Shown: in pieces, positions 1 to 5,414 of the stretch
How positions within the stretch are numbered: position 1 is the first letter of the stretch
Layout of the letters: the number at the start of each line of letters is the position of its first letter
Origin: UBA2289 sp041677365
Lineage (GTDB): Bacteria; Bacillota_I; Bacilli_A; Izemoplasmatales; Hujiaoplasmataceae
Reading direction: 5' to 3'
DNA: 5,414 nucleotides
Assembly: GCA_041677365.1 (NCBI GenBank)
Contig: JBAYQC010000099.1
Span: forward strand, 1-5,414
Notes under the pieces: generated by a model
The model's input: only the letters and a program-made list of their open reading frames with translations
What the model was told of the DNA's origin: nothing
The model's database searches: none
Made by a program: the position numbers and the translations under genes

Positions 1-1
1 A

Positions 2-1858
2 GTAGAATTTCGTGATATTACCGAACTTAAAGAAAGTGAAGAAATAAAAAAATCTATTGAAAATCAATGGAGCAAGTTAGTTAAAGAAATGCCTTTAGGA
101 TTTAATGTCCGTGAGTTAGTCTTTGATGATGAAGGAAATCCTATCGATTATATATTTATCAGTATTAATGATAATTATGAAACCATAACCGGGTTAAAAC
201 GTGATGATATTATTGGAAAGCGTGCAACTGAAGTTTTACCTGATATTGAAAAGTCTTGGTTTGATAATTACGCACAAGTTGTCAATGAAAAAAAGACAGT
301 AGCTATTGAAGATTTTTCAAGAGCTATAGGTAAGTATTTTCGAGTCGTGGCTTATCCTTATAAGGGTAATCAATTTGTTGTTGTTGCTGAAGATATTACC
401 GAACGAAAACATTTTGAAGAACAAATCGTCAGAAATGAAGATGAGAAGAGTAGAATTATCTCAAATTTACCAGGTGTATCATACAAGTGTAAATTTGACG
501 AGTATTGGACTATGGTTTTTATGTCTGATGCATGTGAAAATCTGACTGGATATAAGCCAAGAGAAATAATTAATAACCAAAAAGTTTCTTTTAACGATTT
601 AATTGCTCCTAAATATAGAACAGAAATAGCAAAACGATGGGATGAAGCTAGAAAACTAAATAAACCATGCAATATGGAATATGAGTTGATAAAAAAAGAT
701 GGCTCGCGAATTTGGATTTGGGAAAAAGGCATCACCTATCTTCAAGATGATCAATGGTATATTGAAGGTTTCTTCATGGATATTACGGAAAGAAAAATCA
801 ATGAAGAAAAGATTATTCATGCCAGCAAGCATGACTTTTTAACTGGTTTACCAAACAGAAGATATTTTGATGAAATATTGAAGAAGTATGATAAAAGTGA
901 GTATTATCCTCTAGTTATTTCAATGCTTGATATTGATGGCTTAAAGTTAATTAACGATACCTATGGGCATAATACCGGTGATGAAGCTATTATTAAGTTT
1001 TCGAGTGTTTTAGAAAAGGCTTGTGGCGATAATTCGTTTATAGCGAGAATCGGTGGCGATGAATTTGTAGTTGTTTTTACAAATACTAAAATCGAAGACT
1101 TTAGTATATTAGAGAGTAAAATCTTGAATGATCTATCGAAAATAACCATTCAGGGCATTCCTCTGTCTGCCTCTTGCGGTAGCGCTTCTAAGACAAACTT
1201 TACACAGGATGTTGAAGAGATATTAATCGAGGCTGAAAACCAAATGTACTCAAATAAAACCTTGCATAATCAAAGTTCAAAAAACCAAGTAATCGTTGCT
1301 TTATTTGACTCATTAAAAGATAAATATGAAGCTGAAAGAAATCATTCTGATCGAGTCAGTAAATACTGTTTGTTAATGGGTGAAAAATTAAAATTATCGA
1401 AACAAGAAATTTTAGAATTAGAGTTTGCTGGAAGAATGCATGATATTGGAAAAATAACTATTCCCGATAACATTCTTAAAAAGACCGGAAAACTGACTGA
1501 TGAAGAATGGGTTATCATGAAAAATCACTCGATTAACGGTTATCAAATTTTAAGATCTGCAGATAAGTATTCAAATCTAGCTGATTATGCCTTAACTCAT
1601 CATGAACGTTGGGATGGAAGTGGATATCCAAAAGGACTCGCAGGAGAAGATATACCACTGTTTTCCAGAATCATTCATATTTCCGATGCCTTTGAAGCGA
1701 TGACTTCAGATCGACCTTATAGAAAAGCAATGAAAGTTCAAGAGGCAATAGATGAGATTTGTAAACACTCAGGAACACAATTTGATCCTAATCTTGTTGA
1801 GGTTTTTGTTAAAGATGTAATTCAGAGTGAGTGTCATAGTCAAAAATTATCAGAATAA
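2..1858 (+). CDS. PAS-PAS-GGDEF-HD-GYP cyclic-di-GMP signalling protein, 5'-truncated by the window
   Basis: This is the C-terminal 618 residues of a multi-domain sensor; the frame is open from the left edge, so the true start lies upstream. Visible residues 1-15 (VEFRDITELKESEE) are the closing motif of a first PAS domain. PAS 2 spans about 33-140 and ends in EDITERK; PAS 3 spans about 147-267 and ends in MDITERK. The GGDEF diguanylate cyclase domain (about 275-424) has DFLTGLPNR, the metal-binding LDID segment, INDTYGHNTGDE and an intact GGDEF at 351-355. The product-inhibition I-site (RxxD just before GGDEF) is missing: the sequence there is GDNS. The HD-GYP phosphodiesterase domain (about 426-609) keeps H448, H480-D481 (MHDIGK), H509, H533-H534, the GYP of WDGSGYP and D562. 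From the family, it should make and/or hydrolyse cyclic di-GMP in response to a PAS-sensed signal. Which activity dominates, and the ligand, cannot be told. No membrane segment is visible in this part. Confidence 0.95.
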   Translation, partial: VEFRDITELKESEEIKKSIENQWSKLVKEMPLGFNVRELVFDDEGNPIDYIFISINDNYETITGLKRDDIIGKRATEVLPDIEKSWFDNYAQVVNEKKTVAIEDFSRAIGKYFRVVAYPYKGNQFVVVAEDITERKHFEEQIVRNEDEKSRIISNLPGVSYKCKFDEYWTMVFMSDACENLTGYKPREIINNQKVSFNDLIAPKYRTEIAKRWDEARKLNKPCNMEYELIKKDGSRIWIWEKGITYLQDDQWYIEGFFMDITERKINEEKIIHASKHDFLTGLPNRRYFDEILKKYDKSEYYPLVISMLDIDGLKLINDTYGHNTGDEAIIKFSSVLEKACGDNSFIARIGGDEFVVVFTNTKIEDFSILESKILNDLSKITIQGIPLSASCGSASKTNFTQDVEEILIEAENQMYSNKTLHNQSSKNQVIVALFDSLKDKYEAERNHSDRVSKYCLLMGEKLKLSKQEILELEFAGRMHDIGKITIPDNILKKTGKLTDEEWVIMKNHSINGYQILRSADKYSNLADYALTHHERWDGSGYPKGLAGEDIPLFSRIIHISDAFEAMTSDRPYRKAMKVQEAIDEICKHSGTQFDPNLVEVFVKDVIQSECHSQKLSE

Positions 1859-1859
1859 G

Positions 1860-1907
1860 TTAACAATTAAAAATCACAAATTTTGTGATAATAACTTATG
1901 TTGTTAA
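1860..1907 (+). repeat. Nested inverted repeat after the cyclic-di-GMP gene (weak terminator or cruciform candidate)
   Basis: TTAACAA at 1860-1866 pairs perfectly with TTGTTAA at 1901-1907 and encloses a second perfect palindrome at 1873-1889. It starts 2 nt after the stop codon of the PAS-GGDEF-HD-GYP gene, the position of a transcript end. However, the stems are AT-rich and no T-run follows the outer stem, so it is a poor intrinsic terminator. It may instead stabilise the mRNA 3' end or be a regulatory site for the next gene. Confidence 0.4.
1873..1889. promoter_or_regulatory. 17-bp perfect palindrome, possible operator
   Basis: ATCACAAA-T-TTTGTGAT is an 8-bp perfect inverted repeat around one central base. 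As RNA the loop would be too small without opening several A-U pairs, so a dimeric DNA-binding protein site fits better than a hairpin. Its centre (1881) is about 48 bp upstream of the start point predicted from the TATAAT at 1917-1922, a usual place for an activator. The regulator is unknown. The half-sites resemble TGTGA, but in the orientation opposite to a Crp site. Confidence 0.4.
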
Positions 1908-1916
1908 GTCATGATT

Positions 1917-1922
1917 TATAAT
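1917..1922 (+). promoter_or_regulatory. Perfect sigma-A -10 box upstream of the zinc-ribbon membrane protein gene
   Basis: TATAAT occurs 48 bp before the ATG at 1970. No good -35 is present at 16-18 bp: the closest hexamers (for example ACTTAT at 1894-1899) match TTGACA poorly. The promoter would therefore depend on an activator or be weak, which fits the palindrome lying just upstream. The sequence is AT-rich, so a chance match is possible. Confidence 0.45.
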
Positions 1923-1969
1923 GAGAAACAAAAGAAGTTAGCGAAGTTTTAAAGAAAGCTAAGTGATAA

Positions 1970-2623
1970 ATGGACAAAATAATACTTAAGACAACAACTA
2001 TTTATGAAGGAGTTAGTTCCTGTCAATGTGGAAGGTGTTATTCCTTCAAACGTTCGGAATCGGAAACTAAAGGCTCTACTGTATTTAGTTCAATTGATAA
2101 ATTTTTAAATATGAATTTAAAAATTTCTTATTGTAAAAAATGTGGATATTGGTATGATAGCAACGCTAGATACTTTAATGAACTGACTTTTTCTGAGAAA
2201 GTACTATATTGTTTAGGGTGGGTTATTTTCCCAGGGTGGTCAGCTTTGCGTGAGTTAACGAAAGAAGGAAATCCTTTCTATTTCGGGAACTTAGCAGCCG
2301 GATTATGGTCATTTTTTGTTGTGCCAATATTGTTAGTTATCGGTTTTGTGGTTGATTTTGTGACATTATCGCTTTACTTCGTTTTAAATACCATAGCTTT
2401 TCCGATAAGTTTCCCCTATAATATGGCTAAATTGATAAAAGTTCAAAGAAATTATCATGATGAAATAATATTACTTAATAATGCCTTCGACTATGCCTTT
2501 AAAACAGTATCTCAACCTAAATTTAATTCTACTTATTCAAAATTAGCAAATCATGAGTATTATACCGATTTGAAGACATTCATTAATATTTATCTCAACG
2601 AAAAAATACCGAGAAAACATTAA
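1970..2623 (+). CDS. Uncharacterised membrane protein with N-terminal zinc-ribbon-like motif
   Basis: A 217-residue protein I do not recognise as a named family. Residues 18-23 read CQCGRC and 55-58 read CKKC. The two CxxC pairs (C20/C23 and C55/C58) are about 31 residues apart, as in a zinc ribbon, probably facing the cytoplasm. Hydrophobic stretches follow: a short one at about 77-90 (with an FPGW turn) and two longer ones at about 106-128 and 129-150, so two or three membrane passes. The tail (151-217) is hydrophilic, with a basic end. There is no signal peptide. The ATG at 1970 is chosen because it is the first in the frame and keeps both cysteine pairs; it lacks a clear Shine-Dalgarno (only AAGAAAG about 12 nt upstream). 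It appears monocistronic, with its own -10 box and terminator. Function is unknown. Confidence 0.85.
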   Translation: MDKIILKTTTIYEGVSSCQCGRCYSFKRSESETKGSTVFSSIDKFLNMNLKISYCKKCGYWYDSNARYFNELTFSEKVLYCLGWVIFPGWSALRELTKEGNPFYFGNLAAGLWSFFVVPILLVIGFVVDFVTLSLYFVLNTIAFPISFPYNMAKLIKVQRNYHDEIILLNNAFDYAFKTVSQPKFNSTYSKLANHEYYTDLKTFINIYLNEKIPRKH

Positions 2624-2677
2624 AATACTTAATTTTTAGAAAAAAATTATTAGAAATAGAAATATAAAGTAGGAATT

Positions 2678-2713
2678 ATAGACCGGTTTTTCCGTTATAA
2701 TTGGTCTATTTTT
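2678..2713 (+). terminator. Rho-independent terminator of the zinc-ribbon membrane protein gene
   Basis: An 11-bp stem pairs 2678-2688 (ATAGACCGGTT) with 2699-2709 (AATTGGTCTAT). It contains two G-U pairs, has a 10-nt loop, and is followed directly by a run of T (2709-2713). It lies 55 bp beyond the stop codon at 2621-2623, so that gene is separated from the operon downstream. Confidence 0.8.
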
Positions 2714-2840
2714 ATATGTGGTTGTCCTACTTGAGTTATTGAAGAAGAAAATAATAGAACTTAGATTTTTATCTCACAAGATACTTATGTAAAATATTTT
2801 TAATAATGATTAAAAATAAAAAGGCAAAGAGAGCTCTTTA

Positions 2841-2849
2841 TGGTAAAAT
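2841..2849 (+). promoter_or_regulatory. Candidate extended -10 promoter for the two-gene operon
   Basis: TGG-TAAAAT matches the extended -10 pattern TGn-TAtAAT and lies 34 bp before the ATG at 2884, which carries a Shine-Dalgarno. There is no recognisable -35. A similar string, TTATGTAAAATATT, lies at 2785-2798 and is an alternative -10 region; a TTGAGT/TAATAG pair at 2731-2757 has too short a spacer (15 bp). The operon probably starts somewhere in 2714-2860, but the exact promoter is unsure. Confidence 0.3.
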
Positions 2850-2871
2850 ATTCAAAGATAAAAAACATTTT

Positions 2872-2877
2872 ATGAGG
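2872..2877 (+). promoter_or_regulatory. Ribosome binding site that favours the start at 2884
   Basis: ATGAGG, with a GAGG core at 2874-2877, sits 6 nt before the ATG at 2884, good spacing for 16S rRNA pairing. The earlier in-frame ATG at 2806 is preceded only by AT-rich sequence with no purine-rich site, and the ATG at 2872 overlaps this site. Confidence 0.55.
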
Positions 2878-2883
2878 CTTAAT

Positions 2884-3612
2884 ATGAAAAAAAGTAAAAA
2901 AGACATTAATAAACGAATAAAAATAATCGATAGAATTTCAATAATTTTATATGTTCTTGCATTTCTTATGGTTATTATTACTATAACTTTAGATGATAAA
3001 TATCCTGAAAGTAGTTGGCTTCTAGTTGGAACCATTGTTTTTATTGTCCTTAATGGAAGTGCGTTTTTACTAAGAAATTCAATAAAAACTGAAAAGTTAG
3101 AAATTGAAGCAAAACAAAAACGTGACCTTTACCAAGAAATTCAAATATCGGAGTTTTCCAGTCTGGATAACAAAACAATTATAGAAACATTAAAGAAGCA
3201 AAAGTTTGTTTTATTGTCTAATGATTATTATCATAAAAAGAGTCGTAATCACAATCTTTCTTTTTATGCAAAGTTTGTAAAGTTCCCTAGTTTAGATGGA
3301 TTTCTTGCTAAAGAGATTCTCAGGTTTAAGAAACTTCATGAACGAAATAAGAATAATATTTGTGGTTTGTTGTTTGTCGACATGGAAAAAGTTAACAAGG
3401 AAGATCTTGACTTGGTAACTCAAGTGTCTCGGGACTTTTTGTTGATGGAAGCGACAAAGATTTATTACCGACCAATTTCGGTAATTGTTATCCTGAATGA
3501 TATTAGTACTCAAAAAACATACTATCTCTCTAGTCCTGATTTAAAAGATATCAGTATTTATACTCTAGGTATTCTGGTTTTAAATAAGATTTATAATCAC
3601 AAGAAGAAGTGA
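2884..3612 (+). CDS. Uncharacterised two-helix membrane protein, first gene of the MATE operon
   Basis: A 242-residue protein from the ATG at 2884, which has a Shine-Dalgarno at 2872-2877. The frame also allows an ATG at 2806, adding 26 lysine-rich residues but with no ribosome site. I do not recognise the family. A basic N-terminus (KKSKKDINKR) is followed by two membrane helices, about 17-37 and 45-64, joined by a short polar loop, so both ends should be cytoplasmic. A charged, helical linker (about 66-90) leads to a roughly 150-residue soluble domain with alternating strands and helices, including ICGLLFVDME, RPISVIVILND and a KTYYLSSPD segment. No known catalytic motif stands out. The TGA stop lies 4 nt before the MATE start, so the two are very probably co-transcribed and translationally coupled. 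A role in regulating or assisting the transporter is only inference from position. Confidence 0.8.
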   Translation: MKKSKKDINKRIKIIDRISIILYVLAFLMVIITITLDDKYPESSWLLVGTIVFIVLNGSAFLLRNSIKTEKLEIEAKQKRDLYQEIQISEFSSLDNKTIIETLKKQKFVLLSNDYYHKKSRNHNLSFYAKFVKFPSLDGFLAKEILRFKKLHERNKNNICGLLFVDMEKVNKEDLDLVTQVSRDFLLMEATKIYYRPISVIVILNDISTQKTYYLSSPDLKDISIYTLGILVLNKIYNHKKK

Positions 3613-3616
3613 AATT

Positions 3617-5002
3617 ATGAAATCATTTATTGGAGATAAGAACTTCTATAAAAAGCTTTTCGCTATATCCATGCCAATCGTCCTACAACAGCTTTTAACC
3701 TCTAGTTTACAACTAATTGATAATTTAATGGTTGGAAGTTTAGGAGAACTAGCTATTGGATCTGTTTCAGTTGTAAATCAACTGTATTTTGTTATTATTC
3801 TTATTACCTTCGGAGCTTTGGCTGGAGCGGGTATTTTTACATCCCAATATTTTGGTTCTAAAAATTTTGATATGCTAAAGCAAACTTTTAGGTTTAAATT
3901 GATTGTAGCTTTATTATTGGTTTTTTTATCAATGTTTGTCTTCAGTGTTTTTGGCGAAACATTAATGCGCTTTTTTACAGAAAATGATATTACAATTTCT
4001 GGAGGTCTAGATTATTTAAAAATTGTCAAATGGAGTATGTTACCCTGGGCTTTTTCGGTAGCGATTTCAACTACATTTAGAGAGATTGGAATTACAAAAC
4101 CGCTTTTAAAAGTAACGCTTGTTGCGATAATAACTAATACGCTTTTAAACTATTTGTTAATCTTCGGTAATTTTGGGTTTCCTGAGTTAGGTATTGAAGG
4201 TGCAGCTTATGGTACTTTGATTTCTCGGTTTGTAGAATTTATTTTAATGTTAGTTTTACTGATTAAAAAGGGTAAGATTTTTAACACAAGTTTAAAAGAT
4301 ATCTTTAAAATTGATTCATTAGTGTTAAAAGCAATAATAATTATGGCAATACCATTATTATTAAACGAATTTTTCTGGTCTATGGGCCAAACGATGTTTT
4401 TGCAATCATACTCAACCAGAGGAGATTTTGCTCTTGCAGCGATGAATATCACTAACGCTATAAGTCAATTAGTTTTCGTGACTTTTGGTGGGATTGCTAC
4501 AGGTATAGCGGTTATGGTTGGAAATACTCTTGGTGATAATCGTATAGCTGAAGCAAAAGACAATGCTAAAAAGGTTATTGCTTTTGCAGTTGCGTTTGCC
4601 GTTTTAACTGGAACGGTATTGTTTGTTTTAAGTTTCTTCATTCTTGAGTTATATGATGTTGAGATTGAGACTAAAATAATAGCCGCAAGAAACATCAGAA
4701 TCAATGCGATTTTCATTCCGGTTTTTTCATTTAATGTTTCTATCTACTTTACACTTAGATCCGGTGGTGATACAAAATCAACAATGATAATGGACTCTGG
4801 GTACATGTGGTTAGTTCAGGTCCCTGTGGTGTTTATTTTAGCTAGAGTAACCAATTTAAATGTAGTAATGTTGTTTTTAATCGTTCAATTATTAGAACTT
4901 CCAAAATCGATGATTGCAATTTCAAGATATCGTAAAGAGCATTGGTTAAAAAATCTAGCAATTAAAAATCAAGAAAATGCTGAAAAGTTAATGTTGAAGT
5001 AA
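3617..5002 (+). CDS. MATE-family efflux transporter (multidrug/toxin:cation antiporter)
   Basis: A 461-residue integral membrane protein of the usual MATE length (about 450), with around 12 hydrophobic helices in two homologous halves. The N-half starts at FAISMPIVLQQ (15-25). It has the family's helix-1 acidic residue D35 in DNLMVG, the loop SQYFGSKN (76-83), and ends with the typical GIEGAAYGTLISR (192-204). The C-half begins around 235 and contains TGIAVMVGNTLGDNRIAEAK (295-314) and YFTLRSGGDTKS (377-388). MATE proteins export cationic drugs or metabolites in exchange for Na+ or H+; substrate and coupling ion cannot be read here. The start at 3617 follows the previous stop by 4 nt, with GAAG-rich sequence at 3601-3609 as the ribosome site. 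No terminator of its own is seen; the next promoter begins only about 20 bp after the stop, so its transcript may end at the T-box terminator. Confidence 0.95.
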   Translation: MKSFIGDKNFYKKLFAISMPIVLQQLLTSSLQLIDNLMVGSLGELAIGSVSVVNQLYFVIILITFGALAGAGIFTSQYFGSKNFDMLKQTFRFKLIVALLLVFLSMFVFSVFGETLMRFFTENDITISGGLDYLKIVKWSMLPWAFSVAISTTFREIGITKPLLKVTLVAIITNTLLNYLLIFGNFGFPELGIEGAAYGTLISRFVEFILMLVLLIKKGKIFNTSLKDIFKIDSLVLKAIIIMAIPLLLNEFFWSMGQTMFLQSYSTRGDFALAAMNITNAISQLVFVTFGGIATGIAVMVGNTLGDNRIAEAKDNAKKVIAFAVAFAVLTGTVLFVLSFFILELYDVEIETKIIAARNIRINAIFIPVFSFNVSIYFTLRSGGDTKSTMIMDSGYMWLVQVPVVFILARVTNLNVVMLFLIVQLLELPKSMIAISRYRKEHWLKNLAIKNQENAEKLMLK

Positions 5003-5021
5003 AAAAATAGCCTTTTATAGG

Positions 5022-5050
5022 TTGACAGTATTATAAAATTTATCTATAAT
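5022..5050 (+). promoter_or_regulatory. Consensus sigma-A promoter of the T-box leader
   Basis: TTGACA at 5022-5027 and TATAAT at 5045-5050 are both perfect and separated by the optimal 17 bp. Transcription should begin near 5056-5058, just before the conserved GATGAGGA at the foot of T-box stem I. This is the strongest promoter in the window, as expected when control is exerted after initiation. Confidence 0.93.
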
Positions 5051-5056
5051 ATTCAC

Positions 5057-5282
5057 AAATGATGATGAGGACAATGAAATTTAAACAATTAACCTTTATA
5101 AAGAGAGTTAGTGACTGGTGAAAACTAACAGGTTAATGATTTCTATCTCCCTCTGAATGAGGCTAATAACCTCCGCAAAAAAAAGATTGCGTTAACAAAT
5201 ATTAAGTGCTAGGCAACTAGAACAAAGGTGGTACCACGGAAAATATTCGTCCTTTACTATATTTTTAGTAGAGGGCGTTTTT
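5057..5282 (+). ncRNA. T-box tRNA-sensing leader RNA (transcription antitermination)
   Basis: This riboswitch senses an uncharged tRNA. Stem I begins with GATGAGGA (5064-5071). ATTAACCT at 5088-5095 pairs with AGGTTAAT at 5130-5137. Above it lie the conserved AGAGAG (5102-5107) and an apical hairpin, GTTAGT/ACTAAC (5107-5112/5124-5129), with GGTGAAA in its loop. The specifier region is 5138-5149, followed by CTCTGAA. Further hairpins are GAGG/CCTC (5159-5162/5170-5173), CGCAA/TTGCG (5174-5178/5187-5191) and CTAG-GCAA-CTAG (5209-5220). The T-box proper is 5225-5238 (AAGGTGGTACCACG). Its bulge, TGGT at 5229-5232, suits a tRNA ending in ACCA, that is, discriminator A. The antiterminator pairs 5224-5228 and 5236-5238 with 5248-5255. 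The specifier codon is not settled: ATC (Ile, 5145-5147), TAT (Tyr, 5144-5146) and TTC (Phe, 5141-5143) all fit discriminator A; TCT (Ser) fits less well. The regulated gene lies beyond the window. Confidence 0.93.
5248..5282 (+). terminator. T-box intrinsic terminator
   Basis: A 12-bp uninterrupted stem pairs CGTCCTTTACTA (5248-5259) with TAGTAGAGGGCG (5266-5277), using two G-U pairs. The loop is 6 nt and TTTTT follows at 5278-5282. Its 5' arm contains the CGTCCTTT that the antiterminator needs, so the two structures exclude each other. It may also end read-through transcripts from the MATE operon. Confidence 0.92.
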
Positions 5283-5290
5283 AAGTAAAA

Positions 5291-5327
5291 AAGGAGAATA
5301 ACTATAAAAAGTCAACGTAAAAAATAA
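5291..5327 (+). other. Consensus ribosome binding site followed by a 7-codon frame with an ATA start (degenerate start or leader peptide)
   Basis: AAGGAG at 5291-5296 is the best Shine-Dalgarno in the window and lies 9 nt after the T-box terminator, just where a regulated gene should start. Exactly 7 nt further on is ATA (5304-5306), not ATG/GTG/TTG. The frame then reads AAA AGT CAA CGT AAA AAA and stops at TAA (5325-5327). All three forward frames close within this stretch. This may be a decayed gene start, a short leader peptide with a non-canonical start, or a chance purine run. Confidence 0.35.
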
Positions 5328-5340
5328 AACAAAGATAAAA

Positions 5341-5365
5341 AACCTATTTTTAATTAATATAGGTT
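5341..5365. repeat. Hairpin AACCTAT/ATAGGTT, possible terminator on the minus strand
   Basis: A 7-bp perfect stem pairs 5341-5347 with 5359-5365 around an 11-nt AT-rich loop. On the + strand no T-run follows. On the minus strand the stem is followed by four T (complement of 5337-5340), so it could weakly end a minus-strand transcript arriving from the right. Confidence 0.4.
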
Positions 5366-5366
5366 A

Positions 5367-5398
5367 AGGACTATATAAAAGTCCTCGCCAGATGGACT
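5367..5398 (+). repeat. Hairpin with an alternative pairing partner (AGGACT / AGTCCT / GGACT)
   Basis: AGGACT (5367-5372) pairs with AGTCCT (5380-5385) in a 6-bp hairpin with a 7-nt loop. A second GGACT (5394-5398) can pair with the same AGTCC (5380-5384) across a 9-nt loop. The two foldings exclude each other. No ORF of useful length is present in 5283-5414; only a TTG at 5406-5408 leads an open frame to the edge, without a ribosome site. Confidence 0.4.
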
Positions 5399-5414
5399 AA
5401 GATAATTGAATAAA

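Noticed and set aside
370..735. Open frame on the minus strand (121 codons) inside the cyclic-di-GMP gene
   Set aside because: It overlaps conserved PAS-coding sequence on the + strand and shows no recognisable domain of its own; the other minus-strand frames (for example 961-1149, 2838-3035, 3292-3513, 4207-4452, 4465-4716) are rejected for the same reason.
89..1858. The ATG at 89 as the start of the PAS-GGDEF-HD-GYP protein
   Set aside because: The frame stays open to the left edge and encodes a PAS-ending RDITELKESEE segment before 89, with no ribosome site at 89; the gene begins outside the window.
1873..1889. Crp/Fnr binding site
   Set aside because: The TGTGA-type half-sites are in the inverted order (TCACA first) and spaced differently from a Crp site, so only an unspecified palindrome is claimed.
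2806..2883. N-terminal extension of the two-helix membrane protein from the ATG at 2806
   Set aside because: There is no Shine-Dalgarno before 2806, whereas 2884 has one at ideal spacing; kept as an alternative, not as the chosen start.
5003..5021. Terminator for the MATE gene
   Set aside because: Only a 3-bp CCT/AGG pairing is possible and no stem with a T-run is present before the next promoter.
5406..5414. TTG start of the T-box-controlled gene
   Set aside because: Only three codons are visible and no ribosome binding site precedes it; nothing supports a start here.

Overview
The window is AT-rich and comes from a low-GC Gram-positive-type bacterium (Bacillota, or a Mollicutes-related lineage such as Acholeplasma or Izemoplasma; I cannot place it further). 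The reasons are codon use, a consensus sigma-A promoter, a T-box leader, and a PAS-GGDEF-HD-GYP protein. The genetic code looks standard: Trp is encoded by TGG, and TGA ends the third gene. This argues against Mycoplasma/Spiroplasma code 4.

All genes are on the + strand. (1) Positions 2-1858 hold the 3' part of a large cyclic-di-GMP signalling gene. It is cut by the left edge and encodes the tail of one PAS domain, two more PAS domains, an intact GGDEF domain and an intact HD-GYP domain. (2) A short gap (1859-1969) carries a strong palindrome and a perfect -10 box. It precedes a 217-aa membrane protein with an N-terminal four-cysteine zinc-ribbon-like motif (1970-2623), which is closed by a rho-independent terminator. 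(3) A probable two-gene operon follows: an unrecognised two-helix membrane protein (2884-3612, possibly starting at 2806), then, 4 nt later, a MATE-family multidrug/cation antiporter (3617-5002). (4) From 5022 on the sequence is non-coding. It has a textbook TTGACA-17-TATAAT promoter and a complete T-box tRNA-sensing leader whose antiterminator and terminator are mutually exclusive. A consensus Shine-Dalgarno lies beyond them, with no usable start codon or ORF behind it, then further hairpins up to the window end.

The cyclic-di-GMP protein, the zinc-ribbon membrane protein and the MATE pair look like separate transcription units with no demonstrated joint function. The T-box presumably controls an aminoacyl-tRNA synthetase or amino-acid gene to the right, but none begins clearly inside the window. 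I see no CRISPR array, tRNA, rRNA, insertion sequence or recognisable defence system. The most unusual items are the structured stretch after the T-box and the two uncharacterised membrane proteins.
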